From Cololabis saira (taxonomy: Eukaryota; Chordata; Actinopteri; Beloniformes; Belonidae), in the NCBI RefSeq assembly GCF_033807715.1, contig NC_084607.1, positions 20,154,441 to 20,218,440 of the forward strand: a stretch of DNA of 64,000 nt, in the 5' to 3' direction. Position numbers and translations under genes: made by a program. The first letter of the stretch is position 1. Each line of letters starts with the position of its first letter. This document shows, in pieces, positions 55,703-64,000 of the stretch. The notes under the pieces are model-generated. The model saw only the letters and a program-made list of their open reading frames with translations, had not been told where the DNA came from and did no database searches.

Positions 55703-56509
55703 ATGGCTTCGAAGAGCGGCAAGTCGGGCAAGAAGGACGACGCTGGCGCTGTCTTAACCCTGGCGGCCATTACCACGTTGCTGGAGGAACACCGCGCTGC
55801 CCTGGCCGCCGAGTTCAAAAATACTTTCAGTCAGCTCGACTCCAAACTCGACCAAACGCGGCTCGCGGTCGAGGACCATGGCCAACGGGTTTCGTCCCTT
55901 GAACTCGCCACAGAAGACCTCAGCCAGCGAGTTACGGACCTTGAAGGCATCTGCTCGACTCTACGGGATGATAATGCTCGGCTGAAGGCCAAGGTGGTGG
56001 ATTTGGAAAGCCGGAGCAGAAGGCAGAACATCCGTATCCTGGGCTTACCGGAGTCGACCGAGAGCGGTTCTCCGGCGGCTTTCTTCTCCAAGCTGCTGTG
56101 TGAGGTGTTCGGGAACGATACGCTGCCGTCACCGCCAGAGATAGACAGAGCGCACCGCTCGCTCGCCGCCAAGCCGGCCCCGGGACAGAGACCGCGTCCG
56201 GTCATCATCCGCCTTCACCGGTACCAGACGAAGGATATCCTCATCAGGGAGGCGCGCCGGAGGGGAAAGTTGGAATATCGCGGCCAGCCCATCCGGGTCC
56301 TGGAGGATTACAGCCCCGAAGTTGCCAGCCAACGAGCGGAATACAGCGGAGTCATGTCGGAGCTCTACCAGCTGGGTCTGAGGCCGGCTCTGCTCTTCCC
56401 CGCCCGGCTCCGGCTCACGCTGTCCGGGGGGGCCAGGAAGTGGATCGGCTCCGTGGATGAGGCGCGCAAATTCATCACGAGTCGCAGCAAAGCTTCAAAC
56501 CCGCCGTAA
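55703..56509 (+). CDS. LINE ORF1: L1-type RNA-binding chaperone
   Basis: This frame encodes 268 residues from the ATG at 55703 (context CCGAGATGG), MASKSGKSGKKDDAGAVLTL. The frame extends upstream to 55673 but without an ATG there. Residues about 30-105 form a heptad-rich coiled coil (LDSKLDQTRLAVEDHGQRVS, LEGICSTLRDDNARLKAKVV) as in trimeric L1 ORF1p. Residues 106-118 are RRQNIRILGLPES, the entry to the RRM; IDRAHRSL and RPVIIRLHRYQTKDILIREA follow. The C-terminal domain includes RVLEDYSPEVASQR and LFPARLRLTL. These are the signatures of the Transposase_22/L1 ORF1 family, which coats LINE RNA in the ribonucleoprotein. The gene is much richer in GC than its surroundings. Confidence 0.93.
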   Translation: MASKSGKSGKKDDAGAVLTLAAITTLLEEHRAALAAEFKNTFSQLDSKLDQTRLAVEDHGQRVSSLELATEDLSQRVTDLEGICSTLRDDNARLKAKVVDLESRSRRQNIRILGLPESTESGSPAAFFSKLLCEVFGNDTLPSPPEIDRAHRSLAAKPAPGQRPRPVIIRLHRYQTKDILIREARRRGKLEYRGQPIRVLEDYSPEVASQRAEYSGVMSELYQLGLRPALLFPARLRLTLSGGARKWIGSVDEARKFITSRSKASNPP

Positions 56510-57260
56510 CGGGACTGTTGGAGGCTGCCACGGCTCCGCCTGCAGCCCGGTGCGGCTCACTAACGCTCACGGACTGACTTTTTTTTCTCTCTCTTTTTTT
56601 TTTACGTGAGTCACATTATTCCTGAGGGGAGGGTGAGTAACCCCGCGACAACCAGTATTTTCTCTGTTGTTAGTTGGACTGCCCCTTTGCAAATATTATT
56701 AATTTGCAGTTATTTTTGGCTATTTGAGGGAAGGGGAAAAATAAGTGGTGAAGAGGGAGAGAAAAAAAAAAAAAAAAAAAAAAAAGCTTTTCCGATTTAC
56801 CTATAAGTTTTGTAATAATTGTAAGCTGTTAACCTTACTTTTACGCTGCTTAAGTCGGACGTTTTATATTTTATATTTTTGTACAAATATTTCTGGGCTC
56901 ATATCGGGACTTCCAGGTCAAGATTTGAGAGGGTATTCCTTTTTTTTTATTTACATCTACACGTTTTAAGGTGCTAATAGGTATACACCCATGATACGGG
57001 AGCAAAAGCTATTAGTGTGTAGGATTGGAAGATGTGTTATTGCACTATGTTTGTTTTGAAGAGCTTGCTGCTTTTTTTTTATTTTTCTATAGCAGCTGTC
57101 TTAGTTGGGGAGGGTGGGTCGGGGGGATATGTCACTGCCAGAAACTTTGCATTAACTCTTTTCAACTCATTACTTAATGTGGGTCACATTCAACCTCCTT
57201 TCCGTTCTCTTTTTTTCTGCCTAGGTCATTGTGCACACCTAATTTTTCTTCTTAGATATT

Positions 57261-60200
57261 ATGAGTAGATACTTGAAGTTGGTGAGCTGGAATGTTAAGG
57301 GTCTGAATCACCCTGTTAAAAGGAAGAGGATCTTCTCACATCTAAAACACCTTAAAACAGAAATAGCCTTTCTACAAGAAACTCATATTCGCAGTTCTGA
57401 TAATAGCCGCCTGTTCCCGAGGTGGTCAGGGCAGAGATTTCACTCCTCCTTTCAAGCTAAAGCCCGAGGAGTTTCAGTTCTGATCAGTCAGGATGTTTCA
57501 TTTGAGCAGCACAATGTGATTTCTGACAAGTTTGGTCGCTACGTGATCGTTTCTGGGAAATTATTCAATACATTGGTCGTACTTGTGAACGTTTATGCCC
57601 CTAATTCAGATGATGCAGTCTTTTTTGAACGACTGTTTTCACTGCTCCCTGACCTTAATACATATTCTCTCATACTGGGTGGTGATTTTAATTGCTGGCT
57701 CGACCCAGTCCTAGACCGATCCTCTACCAACCCCGGCACAGCAAGTAAGTCAGCCCGTCTTATTCAGGCGTTCCTTTCTGACTACGGTGTTTGTGATGTG
57801 TGGCGTTCTTTACATCCATGTGACAGAGAATACTCCTTTTTCTCACAAGTGCACCACACATACTCGAGGATTGATTATTTTTTTATTGATAATCAACTGA
57901 TTCCCCTGGTCCATTCCTGTGCTTATCAGAGCATTGTCATTTCCGACCATGCTCCTGTGGTTCTAACCATGTCCCTTCCTGACCTACCTCAGAGAGACAG
58001 ACAGTGGCGATTCAATTCAACTCTGCTGTCGGACACAAATTTTGTTAAATCAATGGAAACGGAAATAGCCTTTTTCCTATCCACGAATATGACTCCAGGA
58101 ATGTCTAGTCTAACTGTCTGGGATTCCCTCAAGGCTTATCTCCGGGGACAGATTATATCCTACACTGCTAGGGTGAGGCAAAAATCTTATAGGGAGCGAT
58201 CAGACCTTGCCCGCCAAATTAAAGAGGTCGATGAAGAATATTCTCGGACTAAATCCCCAGATCTTTACAAAAAGCGGCTAGAACTTAAAACTAAATTTGA
58301 CCTGCTTACCACTCACCCAATTGAACAGTCACTTCTGAAAAGTAAAACCAGGTTTTATGTTTATGGAGACAAATCTGACAAATTATTAGCCAACCAACTT
58401 AAAGGCTCTAAGGCTAAACAAAATATTTCTAAGATTCGATTACCAAATGGCCATGTAACTACAGACCACTTACTCATAAATGAAGCATTCAGGGACTTTT
58501 ATACCCAGCTATACACCTCGGAATCTCAGACTGATCGAGATGAGATTGCGGACTTTTTAAATAGTCTTAGTATTCCCAGTCTTTCACCAGATCTAAGGAA
58601 GACATTAGAAGAACCGATATCCCTGATGGAAATTACTCGAGCCATTTCTTCACTGCAGTCGGGTAAATGTCCTGGCCCTGATGGCTTCCCGGCGGAATTT
58701 CTAAAGAAATTTTCTAATTTGCTTTCCCCATTGCTATCTTCAGTTCTTTCAGAATCCTTCAGCCACGGTTCCCTCCCTCCTTCTTTTTCGGAGGCCTGCA
58801 TCACCCTCATAGCTAAAAAAGGGAAGGATCCTACTGAATGCGCCTCCTACAGGCCCATCTCCCTCTTAAACACAGATGCTAAAATCCTAGCTAAAGTCCT
58901 AGCCCATAGGCTGGAGAATGTCCTCCCCACAATTATATCTGAAGACCAAACTGGCTTCATTAAAGGTAGGCAGTCTTACTTCAACACAAGGCGACTGTTC
59001 AATATTATCTACTCTGCCTCTGAGGCTATCCCTGAATGCGTTGTCTCTCTGGATGCGGAGAAAGCATTTGATCGCGTCCAGTGGGATTATCTCTTTGCTG
59101 TGCTGGACAGGTTTGGTTTTGGTCCGAACTTTGCTCTGTGGATTAAACTTCTCTATTTACACCCAACAGCCTCAATTCGTACTAACTCTCAACGGTCAAA
59201 ACCATTTAATCTGCATCGTGGAACCCGTCAGGGGTGCCCCCTTAGTCCCATGCTTTTTGACATGGCTATCGAACCGCTTGCCACAGCGCTCCGATCTTGT
59301 GAGGATGTGTCCGGTATCTGGAGAGGTGGCAGGGAACATAAGGTCTCGCTTTATGCCGATGACCTCTTGCTTTTCATCTCTCACCCTCTGGCCTCATTAC
59401 CCCCTGCGCTGTCACTTCTCAGTCAGTTTGGGAAACTCTCAGGCTATAAACTGAATCTCAGCAAAAGTGAGCTTTTCCCTACCAATCTCGAATCGCATGC
59501 TTTAGACCTTTCCAATTTTCCCTTTAAAATCGCAAATGACAAATTCTCCTATTTAGGCATATCGGTGACAAGGAAACACAAAGACCTGCTCCAAGAGAAT
59601 CTTATCTCATTGTTAAATGAGACCAAACAAACCCTTACACAATGGTCACCCCTGTCAATGTCTCTTGTGGGTCGCATCAATTCAGTCAAAATGACCATTT
59701 TACCTAAATTTTTGTACCTTTTCCAGACCTTACCACTCTTTATTCCTGGTTCTTTTTTTCAGTCCCTTGACTCAGTTATATCTTCATACCTATGGCGAGG
59801 TAAACGGCCACGTTTGAACAAAACTCACCTTCAAAAAATTAAGTCTGCAGGTGGTCTGGCCCTCCCAAACTTTCGTTATTACTATTGGGCTGCTAACCTG
59901 CGCTGCCTTGCATTCTGGTCCTTCCACTGCGACGGCGCTGACCGCCCTGACTGGGTGGCGATGGAGTTACATCCAACTGATGACCTGTCAATTCCTGCCC
60001 TACTCGGCTCCTCACTTCCACTTCCTTCACTTAAATCAATCAAAAACCCAGTGGTTAAACATTCTCTTAGAATTTGGGCCCAATTTAGGAAGTTTTTTGG
60101 TTTTCACAGCTTCTCTCTTCTTAGCCCCATTGCATCAAATCACTCTTTCAAACCATCCCTTGAGGACCCCACCTTCCAGGAATGGCACAGGAGGGGTATG

Positions 60201-61034
60201 ATTCGTTTTAAAGATATGTTCATAGACGGCACCGTGGCATCTTTTGAGCAGTTAAGTAGTAAATTCAGCCTTCCAAAATCACATTTCTTTAGGTATCTTC
60301 AGGCTAGACATTTTGTTCTTTCCCAGACACCCAGCCCTGGTGCATCGATAGGCTCGACCACAGTTGACAAAGTTCTTGCCACAGACCCATTCAAAAAGGG
60401 GCTCATTTCGTCTTTCTATGGCATGTTGCTGGATCTTAAGAGTGCCCCTACAGATAAACTCAAAGCAGCATGGGAGCAGGACTTAGGGCTTCCCTTATCA
60501 GAGGATACCTGGGAGTCCATTCTCAAACTGGTTAATACAACCTCCCTGTGCGCACGTCACTGCTTAATTCAGTTTAAAGTGGTACACAGGGCTCATATTT
60601 CCAAAGCAAAGCTATCCTCCATGTACCCAGATATTAGTCCATACTGTGTAAGATGTAAAGTAGCCGAAGCCTCTCTCATCCACATGTACTGGTCCTGCCC
60701 ATGTCTAAATAAGTACTGGATGGAAGTATTTCATACTCTCTCTCTGGTGCTTAAAATCAGATTAGAACCAAACCCACTGACTGCCCTGTTTGGGGTCATG
60801 GAGGGAGGAAGGAAGTTAACCACTGCACAGGGGCACACTTTGTCTTTTGCCTCCCTTTTGGCTCGTCGGGCAATTCTGTTCAGGTGGAAGGATCCCTTCC
60901 CTCCTACTCGTGCACAATGGCTGGAAGACATCATGTCCTGCTTAAAACTGGAGAAAATTAGATACTCGCTTCAGAAATCAAATAAGTCCCAGAAAGTGTG
61001 GGGACCTTTTCTAGAAGCATTCCAGACCCTGTGA
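57261..61034 (+). CDS. LINE ORF2: APE-type endonuclease and reverse transcriptase
   Basis: This intact frame encodes 1257 residues. Residues 1 to about 235 are an apurinic-type endonuclease: SWNVKGLN (N11), LQETH (E40), GGDFN (D142, N144), SRIDYFF and SDHAPV (D229, H230). The reverse transcriptase spans about 465-745: GKCPGPDG at 468-475, YRPISLLNTDAKILAKVLAH, LDAEKAFDRVQWD (catalytic D598), GTRQGCPLSPMLF and YADD at 698-701. A C-terminal CCHC-like cluster is at C1129, C1132, H1141 and C1146. This is the L1-superfamily order; no RNase H was seen. The protein nicks target DNA and primes reverse transcription there. All catalytic positions inspected are present and no frameshift interrupts it, so activity is possible. 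Confidence 0.96.
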   Translation: MSRYLKLVSWNVKGLNHPVKRKRIFSHLKHLKTEIAFLQETHIRSSDNSRLFPRWSGQRFHSSFQAKARGVSVLISQDVSFEQHNVISDKFGRYVIVSGKLFNTLVVLVNVYAPNSDDAVFFERLFSLLPDLNTYSLILGGDFNCWLDPVLDRSSTNPGTASKSARLIQAFLSDYGVCDVWRSLHPCDREYSFFSQVHHTYSRIDYFFIDNQLIPLVHSCAYQSIVISDHAPVVLTMSLPDLPQRDRQWRFNSTLLSDTNFVKSMETEIAFFLSTNMTPGMSSLTVWDSLKAYLRGQIISYTARVRQKSYRERSDLARQIKEVDEEYSRTKSPDLYKKRLELKTKFDLLTTHPIEQSLLKSKTRFYVYGDKSDKLLANQLKGSKAKQNISKIRLPNGHVTTDHLLINEAFRDFYTQLYTSESQTDRDEIADFLNSLSIPSLSPDLRKTLEEPISLMEITRAISSLQSGKCPGPDGFPAEFLKKFSNLLSPLLSSVLSESFSHGSLPPSFSEACITLIAKKGKDPTECASYRPISLLNTDAKILAKVLAHRLENVLPTIISEDQTGFIKGRQSYFNTRRLFNIIYSASEAIPECVVSLDAEKAFDRVQWDYLFAVLDRFGFGPNFALWIKLLYLHPTASIRTNSQRSKPFNLHRGTRQGCPLSPMLFDMAIEPLATALRSCEDVSGIWRGGREHKVSLYADDLLLFISHPLASLPPALSLLSQFGKLSGYKLNLSKSELFPTNLESHALDLSNFPFKIANDKFSYLGISVTRKHKDLLQENLISLLNETKQTLTQWSPLSMSLVGRINSVKMTILPKFLYLFQTLPLFIPGSFFQSLDSVISSYLWRGKRPRLNKTHLQKIKSAGGLALPNFRYYYWAANLRCLAFWSFHCDGADRPDWVAMELHPTDDLSIPALLGSSLPLPSLKSIKNPVVKHSLRIWAQFRKFFGFHSFSLLSPIASNHSFKPSLEDPTFQEWHRRGMIRFKDMFIDGTVASFEQLSSKFSLPKSHFFRYLQARHFVLSQTPSPGASIGSTTVDKVLATDPFKKGLISSFYGMLLDLKSAPTDKLKAAWEQDLGLPLSEDTWESILKLVNTTSLCARHCLIQFKVVHRAHISKAKLSSMYPDISPYCVRCKVAEASLIHMYWSCPCLNKYWMEVFHTLSLVLKIRLEPNPLTALFGVMEGGRKLTTAQGHTLSFASLLARRAILFRWKDPFPPTRAQWLEDIMSCLKLEKIRYSLQKSNKSQKVWGPFLEAFQTL

Positions 61035-61303
61035 ACTATACTTCATATTTCTTTTGTATTCCTAGTGCAGGCTTTTGATGATAGAGTGACCTCATATTGT
61101 GATTAGTAATCTGGCAGTGACAGGGGAGGGATTAGTTTGGTCTGTAGTTTGTTTTTGTTACTATTTTATATTTTTTTCATACTGTTTAATTGTTTTTTAT
61201 ATTTTGTACACTGGTGTATGCTATGATTAACATGCCCATGCCTAATCAACATATTTGTAATTGACATGCAGCATTTCACCTTTTTTCACTCTGTGAAAAT
61301 TCA

Positions 61304-61309
61304 AATAAA
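61304..61309 (+). promoter_or_regulatory. LINE polyadenylation signal AATAAA
   Basis: AATAAA occurs 10-15 bases before the A-tail, at the expected place for the LINE's own transcript end. Confidence 0.75.
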
Positions 61310-61328
61310 AAGATCTTGAATTAAAAAA

Positions 61329-61343
61329 AAAAGCAAAAAAAAA
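61329..61343. repeat. Target site duplication, 3' copy
   Basis: AAAAGC plus nine A directly after the LINE tail, identical to 55495-55509. The left boundary is blurred by the LINE A-tail. Confidence 0.8.
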
Positions 61344-61497
61344 TCTTGTTCCACTGGCAGATTTTCTACTTATTTTTCTGTTTTTTCCAGTGATGAATCT
61401 TGTTTTAAGTGTAATGAGATTTTTTTTTACTAAAAATGAGACATTTTAACTAGAAATAAGACAAATATTCTTGTTAAGATTTTGAGTTTCTGCAGTG
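61344..61497 (-). repeat. Right arm of the inverted-repeat MITE split by the L1
   Basis: Read on the minus strand it runs CACTGCAGAAACTCAAAATC, ATTTGTCTTATTTCTAGTTA and AAATGTCTCATTTTTAGTAA, mirroring the left arm with scattered substitutions. Its inner end (TCTTGTTCCACTGGCAGATT) pairs with AATCTGCAAGTAGGACAAGA of the left arm. Arm divergence shows the MITE is older than the LINE within it. Confidence 0.85.
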
Positions 61498-62589
61498 TGG
61501 TAATTGATTCAGGATAGGTGTAGCCCATCTCAAACGAGGGAGCCTATAATTCAAATTTGTTGCAGTCCATGCTCGAAACATTATAAAAGGCCAGACAACA
61601 AAATGCCAGCTGTAAAACGCTAATTGCTGCTATAGTGGCCCACTGGCTCAGACCTTTTAAATTGCACCCCACCTACTGCTGTGTGTGGGGCTGCTGCCGC
61701 TGTAGCAGAAGCAGGCATTTGCAGAAGTCAGCTGGTGACTGTGCTTCGGTACCGGCGCCCTGCTGAGTGTGTTTTGGTAAGGTGGCCATTTTCATAGACA
61801 TGAGCTGGATAACACATAATGTCGGCAGCGAGACCTGAGGCGTGGAGGAGCAGACTGTGTATCACAGTTCTTGTTTACAGTATTTACCACATTTCAGCTT
61901 TTTTAAAAACTATGTTTATGCACCTTGTAATTATTTCCTTTGCACATCTTTAAATACAAGAGACTCAAGCACATGAAGGTGAAGCAAACACTGCATTTTT
62001 TGGCTTTAGGTGAAAGCATTTAGTGTCTTCTATGATGTTAAAATTATACCTCATAGAAACAGGTGTACAAAAGATTGTTTCCAACAAGCCAACAAAATGC
62101 ATCTAGCCATCACACCAAGCTTTATAGCCAGGTCCACACAACATCTGCAGAATGTAATTTAATACCTGTAATTAATCAGCAGCTCATACAGGCACCCACA
62201 TCTTCCATCTGCTCCAGCTGTTCAGGCATCTGAGGTTTATGAGCTGACGGATTTGGAATGAGTGAGTTTTCCAGCACATCCTACCATATAAACATCCCAA
62301 ATTATAAATACAAGGAGGGCCAATACACAAAATAGTTTAACTACAAAAACAAGTGACAACAAAGTGTTTTCGTTTTCTGTAGGAGCGAATCAATGTACCT
62401 CTCGAAGCAGCTCGACTGTAATGAGAATCCGGAGTTGATGGTCACCTGAGCATCCTTTTTATCCACGTGACTCACACTTATTATACCACTATAGTGGGTC
62501 ATTGTAGGTGGTATGAGGTGTGGCCAGAGTCAGCAAAACCAGCTCAGTTTAGTTTGGTTAGGTACAAGTGCCTGTGACCCTGAAAGATG
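61498..62589 (-). other. prkca: Intronic stretch, nothing recognised
   Basis: No element or exon was seen; an unremarkable slightly GC-richer segment lies around 61640-61770. Confidence 0.4.
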
Positions 62590-62671
62590 GGATGGATGGA
62601 TGGATGGATGGATGGATGGATGGATGGATGGATGGATGGATGGATGGATGGATGGATGGATGGATGGATGG
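62590..62671. repeat. (GGAT)n microsatellite, about 20 units
   Basis: This is an uninterrupted tetranucleotide array preceded by GTGACCCTGAAAGATGG, which resembles the end of the GTGACCCTGAATAGG-type retroposon at 30225-30345. The array may have grown from that retroposon's ATGG tail. Confidence 0.95.
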
Positions 62672-63400
62672 TTAAAAGTACTTGGACAATGGCTTTTTTT
62701 TCTTTTTTTGTTAGTCGTGATCTTGCCTTTATAAATGACCACAATGGATTTGACACAGACCAATGAAGATGTGATCAAAGGTTTGACATGGCATGCACCA
62801 TTACAGATTGAGTCGTTTTAAGAAAACTATCTTTATATATTTTCCAAGGGTTCAAAAGTATTTGGATATTTAGAGTGAAAAGAAGTTAGTAGCCGGGTTA
62901 TGTCAAGACAAACGAAGCAGATAAAAGATCTGGAGTGGACTGAGTTGGCATTCAGCATCTGTTTGGCTGGAGCTACAGCTATGAAGTCCAAGGAGATCTC
63001 AATGCAAATGAAGGAGGCCATAATTAGGCTGAAAACAGCCCAAATCTATGAAAAAGATACTACAAACCTTAGATGGGGCCAAATCAACAGTGGGAAGAGA
63101 GAAGTATGGAAAAGAAAAGGAACAGCTCATGATCCAAAGCTTGACATTGTGTTTTAAACGTGATGGAGGCAGCGTTACGGCATGGGCACGTAAGGCTGCA
63201 ACTGCAACAGGATCACTGCTGTGTTTTACAGATGTGTCTGCTCACAGACATAGGAAGATGATTTCCGAGGTTTATAGGGCTACATATTTGCTCACATTCA
63301 TCCAAATGCGACCAAAATGATAGGATTTGGCTTCACGGTGCAGATAGCCATTACCCTAAACATGCTGTGAAAGAAATGTTCCTTTCTTTTTGAAGGTATA
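62672..63400 (+). pseudogene. Internally deleted Tc1-like element
   Basis: The left part has GTTAAAAGTACTTGGACAAT and ACCACAATGGATTTGACA, resembling ends of a common fish Tc1-type element. Around 62985-63110 the frame reads KEISMQMKEAIIRLK and, after a frameshift, GAKSTVG, matching the N-terminal paired-like DNA-binding helix region of Tc1 transposases. From about 63155 to 63345 it reads GGSVTAWARKAA ... GSLLCFTDVSAHRHRKMISEVYRA, corresponding to the middle DDE region. The part between is missing and several frameshifts exist. The right terminal repeat was not found. Confidence 0.65.
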
Positions 63401-64000
63401 AGGGGGAAATCAGCATCAGGCAGTTTTGAAATTCATAAAAATGTTAGTGGCTCTGCACTTTGTGTTGGTATGAACAAATCTACTCCCGCCTCTGATCACA
63501 TGAAAAGCTTGTGTAAATGAGGAGTGTGCATAAATAACAGCCATCATTGTCAGACTTTACAAAGTTAATGACTTATGTACTTACAAGGCATCAACTACAT
63601 TAGTCACGTCTTAGCAGGCCTGTTCCTCGTCAGTCCCTGTCTGGGCAAGAGCAAAATAAAATATTCTTTCATTGCTCCAACTTAGTTAAAATTGCTGACT
63701 GATTTATATTCAATGTATTTTAAGATTAGGTTTAAAACCTGAGTGTGGATCTACTGACTTATCAGTCTTTGATAAACAATCATTTTCCCTTTGGAGTTAT
63801 TAATTCAACTTCTGTAAGGTTGTTTTTTTTTTTATTTACACATATTGACAAAGACCAGTTTGGTGACATGTCGGAGCAACACAATAGAACTATAAATACT
63901 TGCACTGTGCTCCTCTTACAGAGAGCAATCAGCGTGGAATTACCAGAGGCTGCATGGGACATCTGGTCAGCCTAAACACACTGACAGATTGAGATTTTTG
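63401..64000 (-). other. Window end, nothing recognised
   Basis: No exon, repeat family or RNA gene was seen. It is presumably still the same long prkca intron, but this depends on the upstream exons lying beyond the window. Confidence 0.35.

Larger units (their letters stand above)
55510..61328 (+). mobile_element. Full-length L1-superfamily LINE with two intact ORFs
   Basis: The order is: 5' leader (conserved-looking TCTGGAGGCTTCCGGTTGG from 55526), ORF1, a 751-bp spacer with an A-run at 56762-56785, ORF2, a 3' UTR of about 285 bp with AATAAA, and an A-tail. Exact 15-bp duplications flank it, and the insertion point reads TT/AAAA on the top strand, the preferred site of L1 endonuclease. 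Two long intact frames and an exact duplication indicate a recent insertion. It lies antisense to prkca. Placement in the L1 superfamily (L1 or Tx1-like clades) comes from the ORF1 type and ORF2 domain order; clade within it is not settled. Confidence 0.93.

Noticed and set aside
55831..56332. Minus-strand frames inside LINE ORF1
   Set aside because: GC-rich shadows of ORF1 with no domain motif.
58918..59454. 178-codon plus-strand frame inside LINE ORF2
   Set aside because: Alternate frame of the RT region, where the main frame contains all catalytic motifs.

Overview
The window looks like teleost fish nuclear DNA. It is AT-rich and intron-dominated, with long (CA)n, (GAAA)n and (GGAT)n microsatellites. 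It carries a fish-type mix of hAT, PIF/Harbinger, Tc1/mariner and L1-superfamily elements. The species cannot be named from the sequence alone.

Only one host gene is recognisable. It is a conventional protein kinase C, best matched to PKC alpha (prkca), on the minus strand. Five consecutive internal exons are supported by reading frame, GT/AG splice sites and continuous splice phase: 20481-20592 (first half of C1B), 18910-19038 (second half of C1B, start of C2), 6160-6316 and 5879-6013 (C2 core), and 3418-3511 (end of C2, start of the V3 hinge). Together they encode roughly residues 98-305 of the protein. All C1B zinc ligands and all five C2 calcium-binding aspartates are present. The kinase-domain exons and the N-terminal exons (pseudosubstrate, C1A) were not recognised and presumably lie outside the window. 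On that reading, everything above 20592 is one intron of more than 43 kb.

The introns are filled with transposable elements. 6.3-18.9 kb holds Tc1 remnants, a hAT-type element with a pyrimidine/minisatellite core (14681-15363), microsatellites and the first copy of a 0.74-kb hAT family. 20.6-55 kb holds three more copies of that family, each with a perfect 8-bp target duplication and the C-terminal transposase (hATC) coding remnant. It also holds a second hAT element (29313-29931), a Harbinger element with a MYB/SANT-like reading frame (35269-36661), a second Harbinger-like MITE (38395-38907), a mariner-type foldback MITE (45055-45422) and several LINE/SINE tails. 55.3-61.5 kb is a nested structure: an apparently full-length L1-superfamily retrotransposon with intact ORF1 and intact 1257-residue ORF2, bounded by an exact 15-bp duplication, inserted in the A-rich centre of an older inverted-repeat element. 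61.5-64 kb holds a GGAT array and a deleted Tc1-like element.

No tRNA, rRNA, CRISPR, prokaryotic operon or undescribed defence system was seen. The most notable items are the intact nested L1, the uniform hAT family that keeps only its dimerisation-domain coding segment, and a long GT repeat (on the transcript strand) that starts a few bases after a PKC splice donor.
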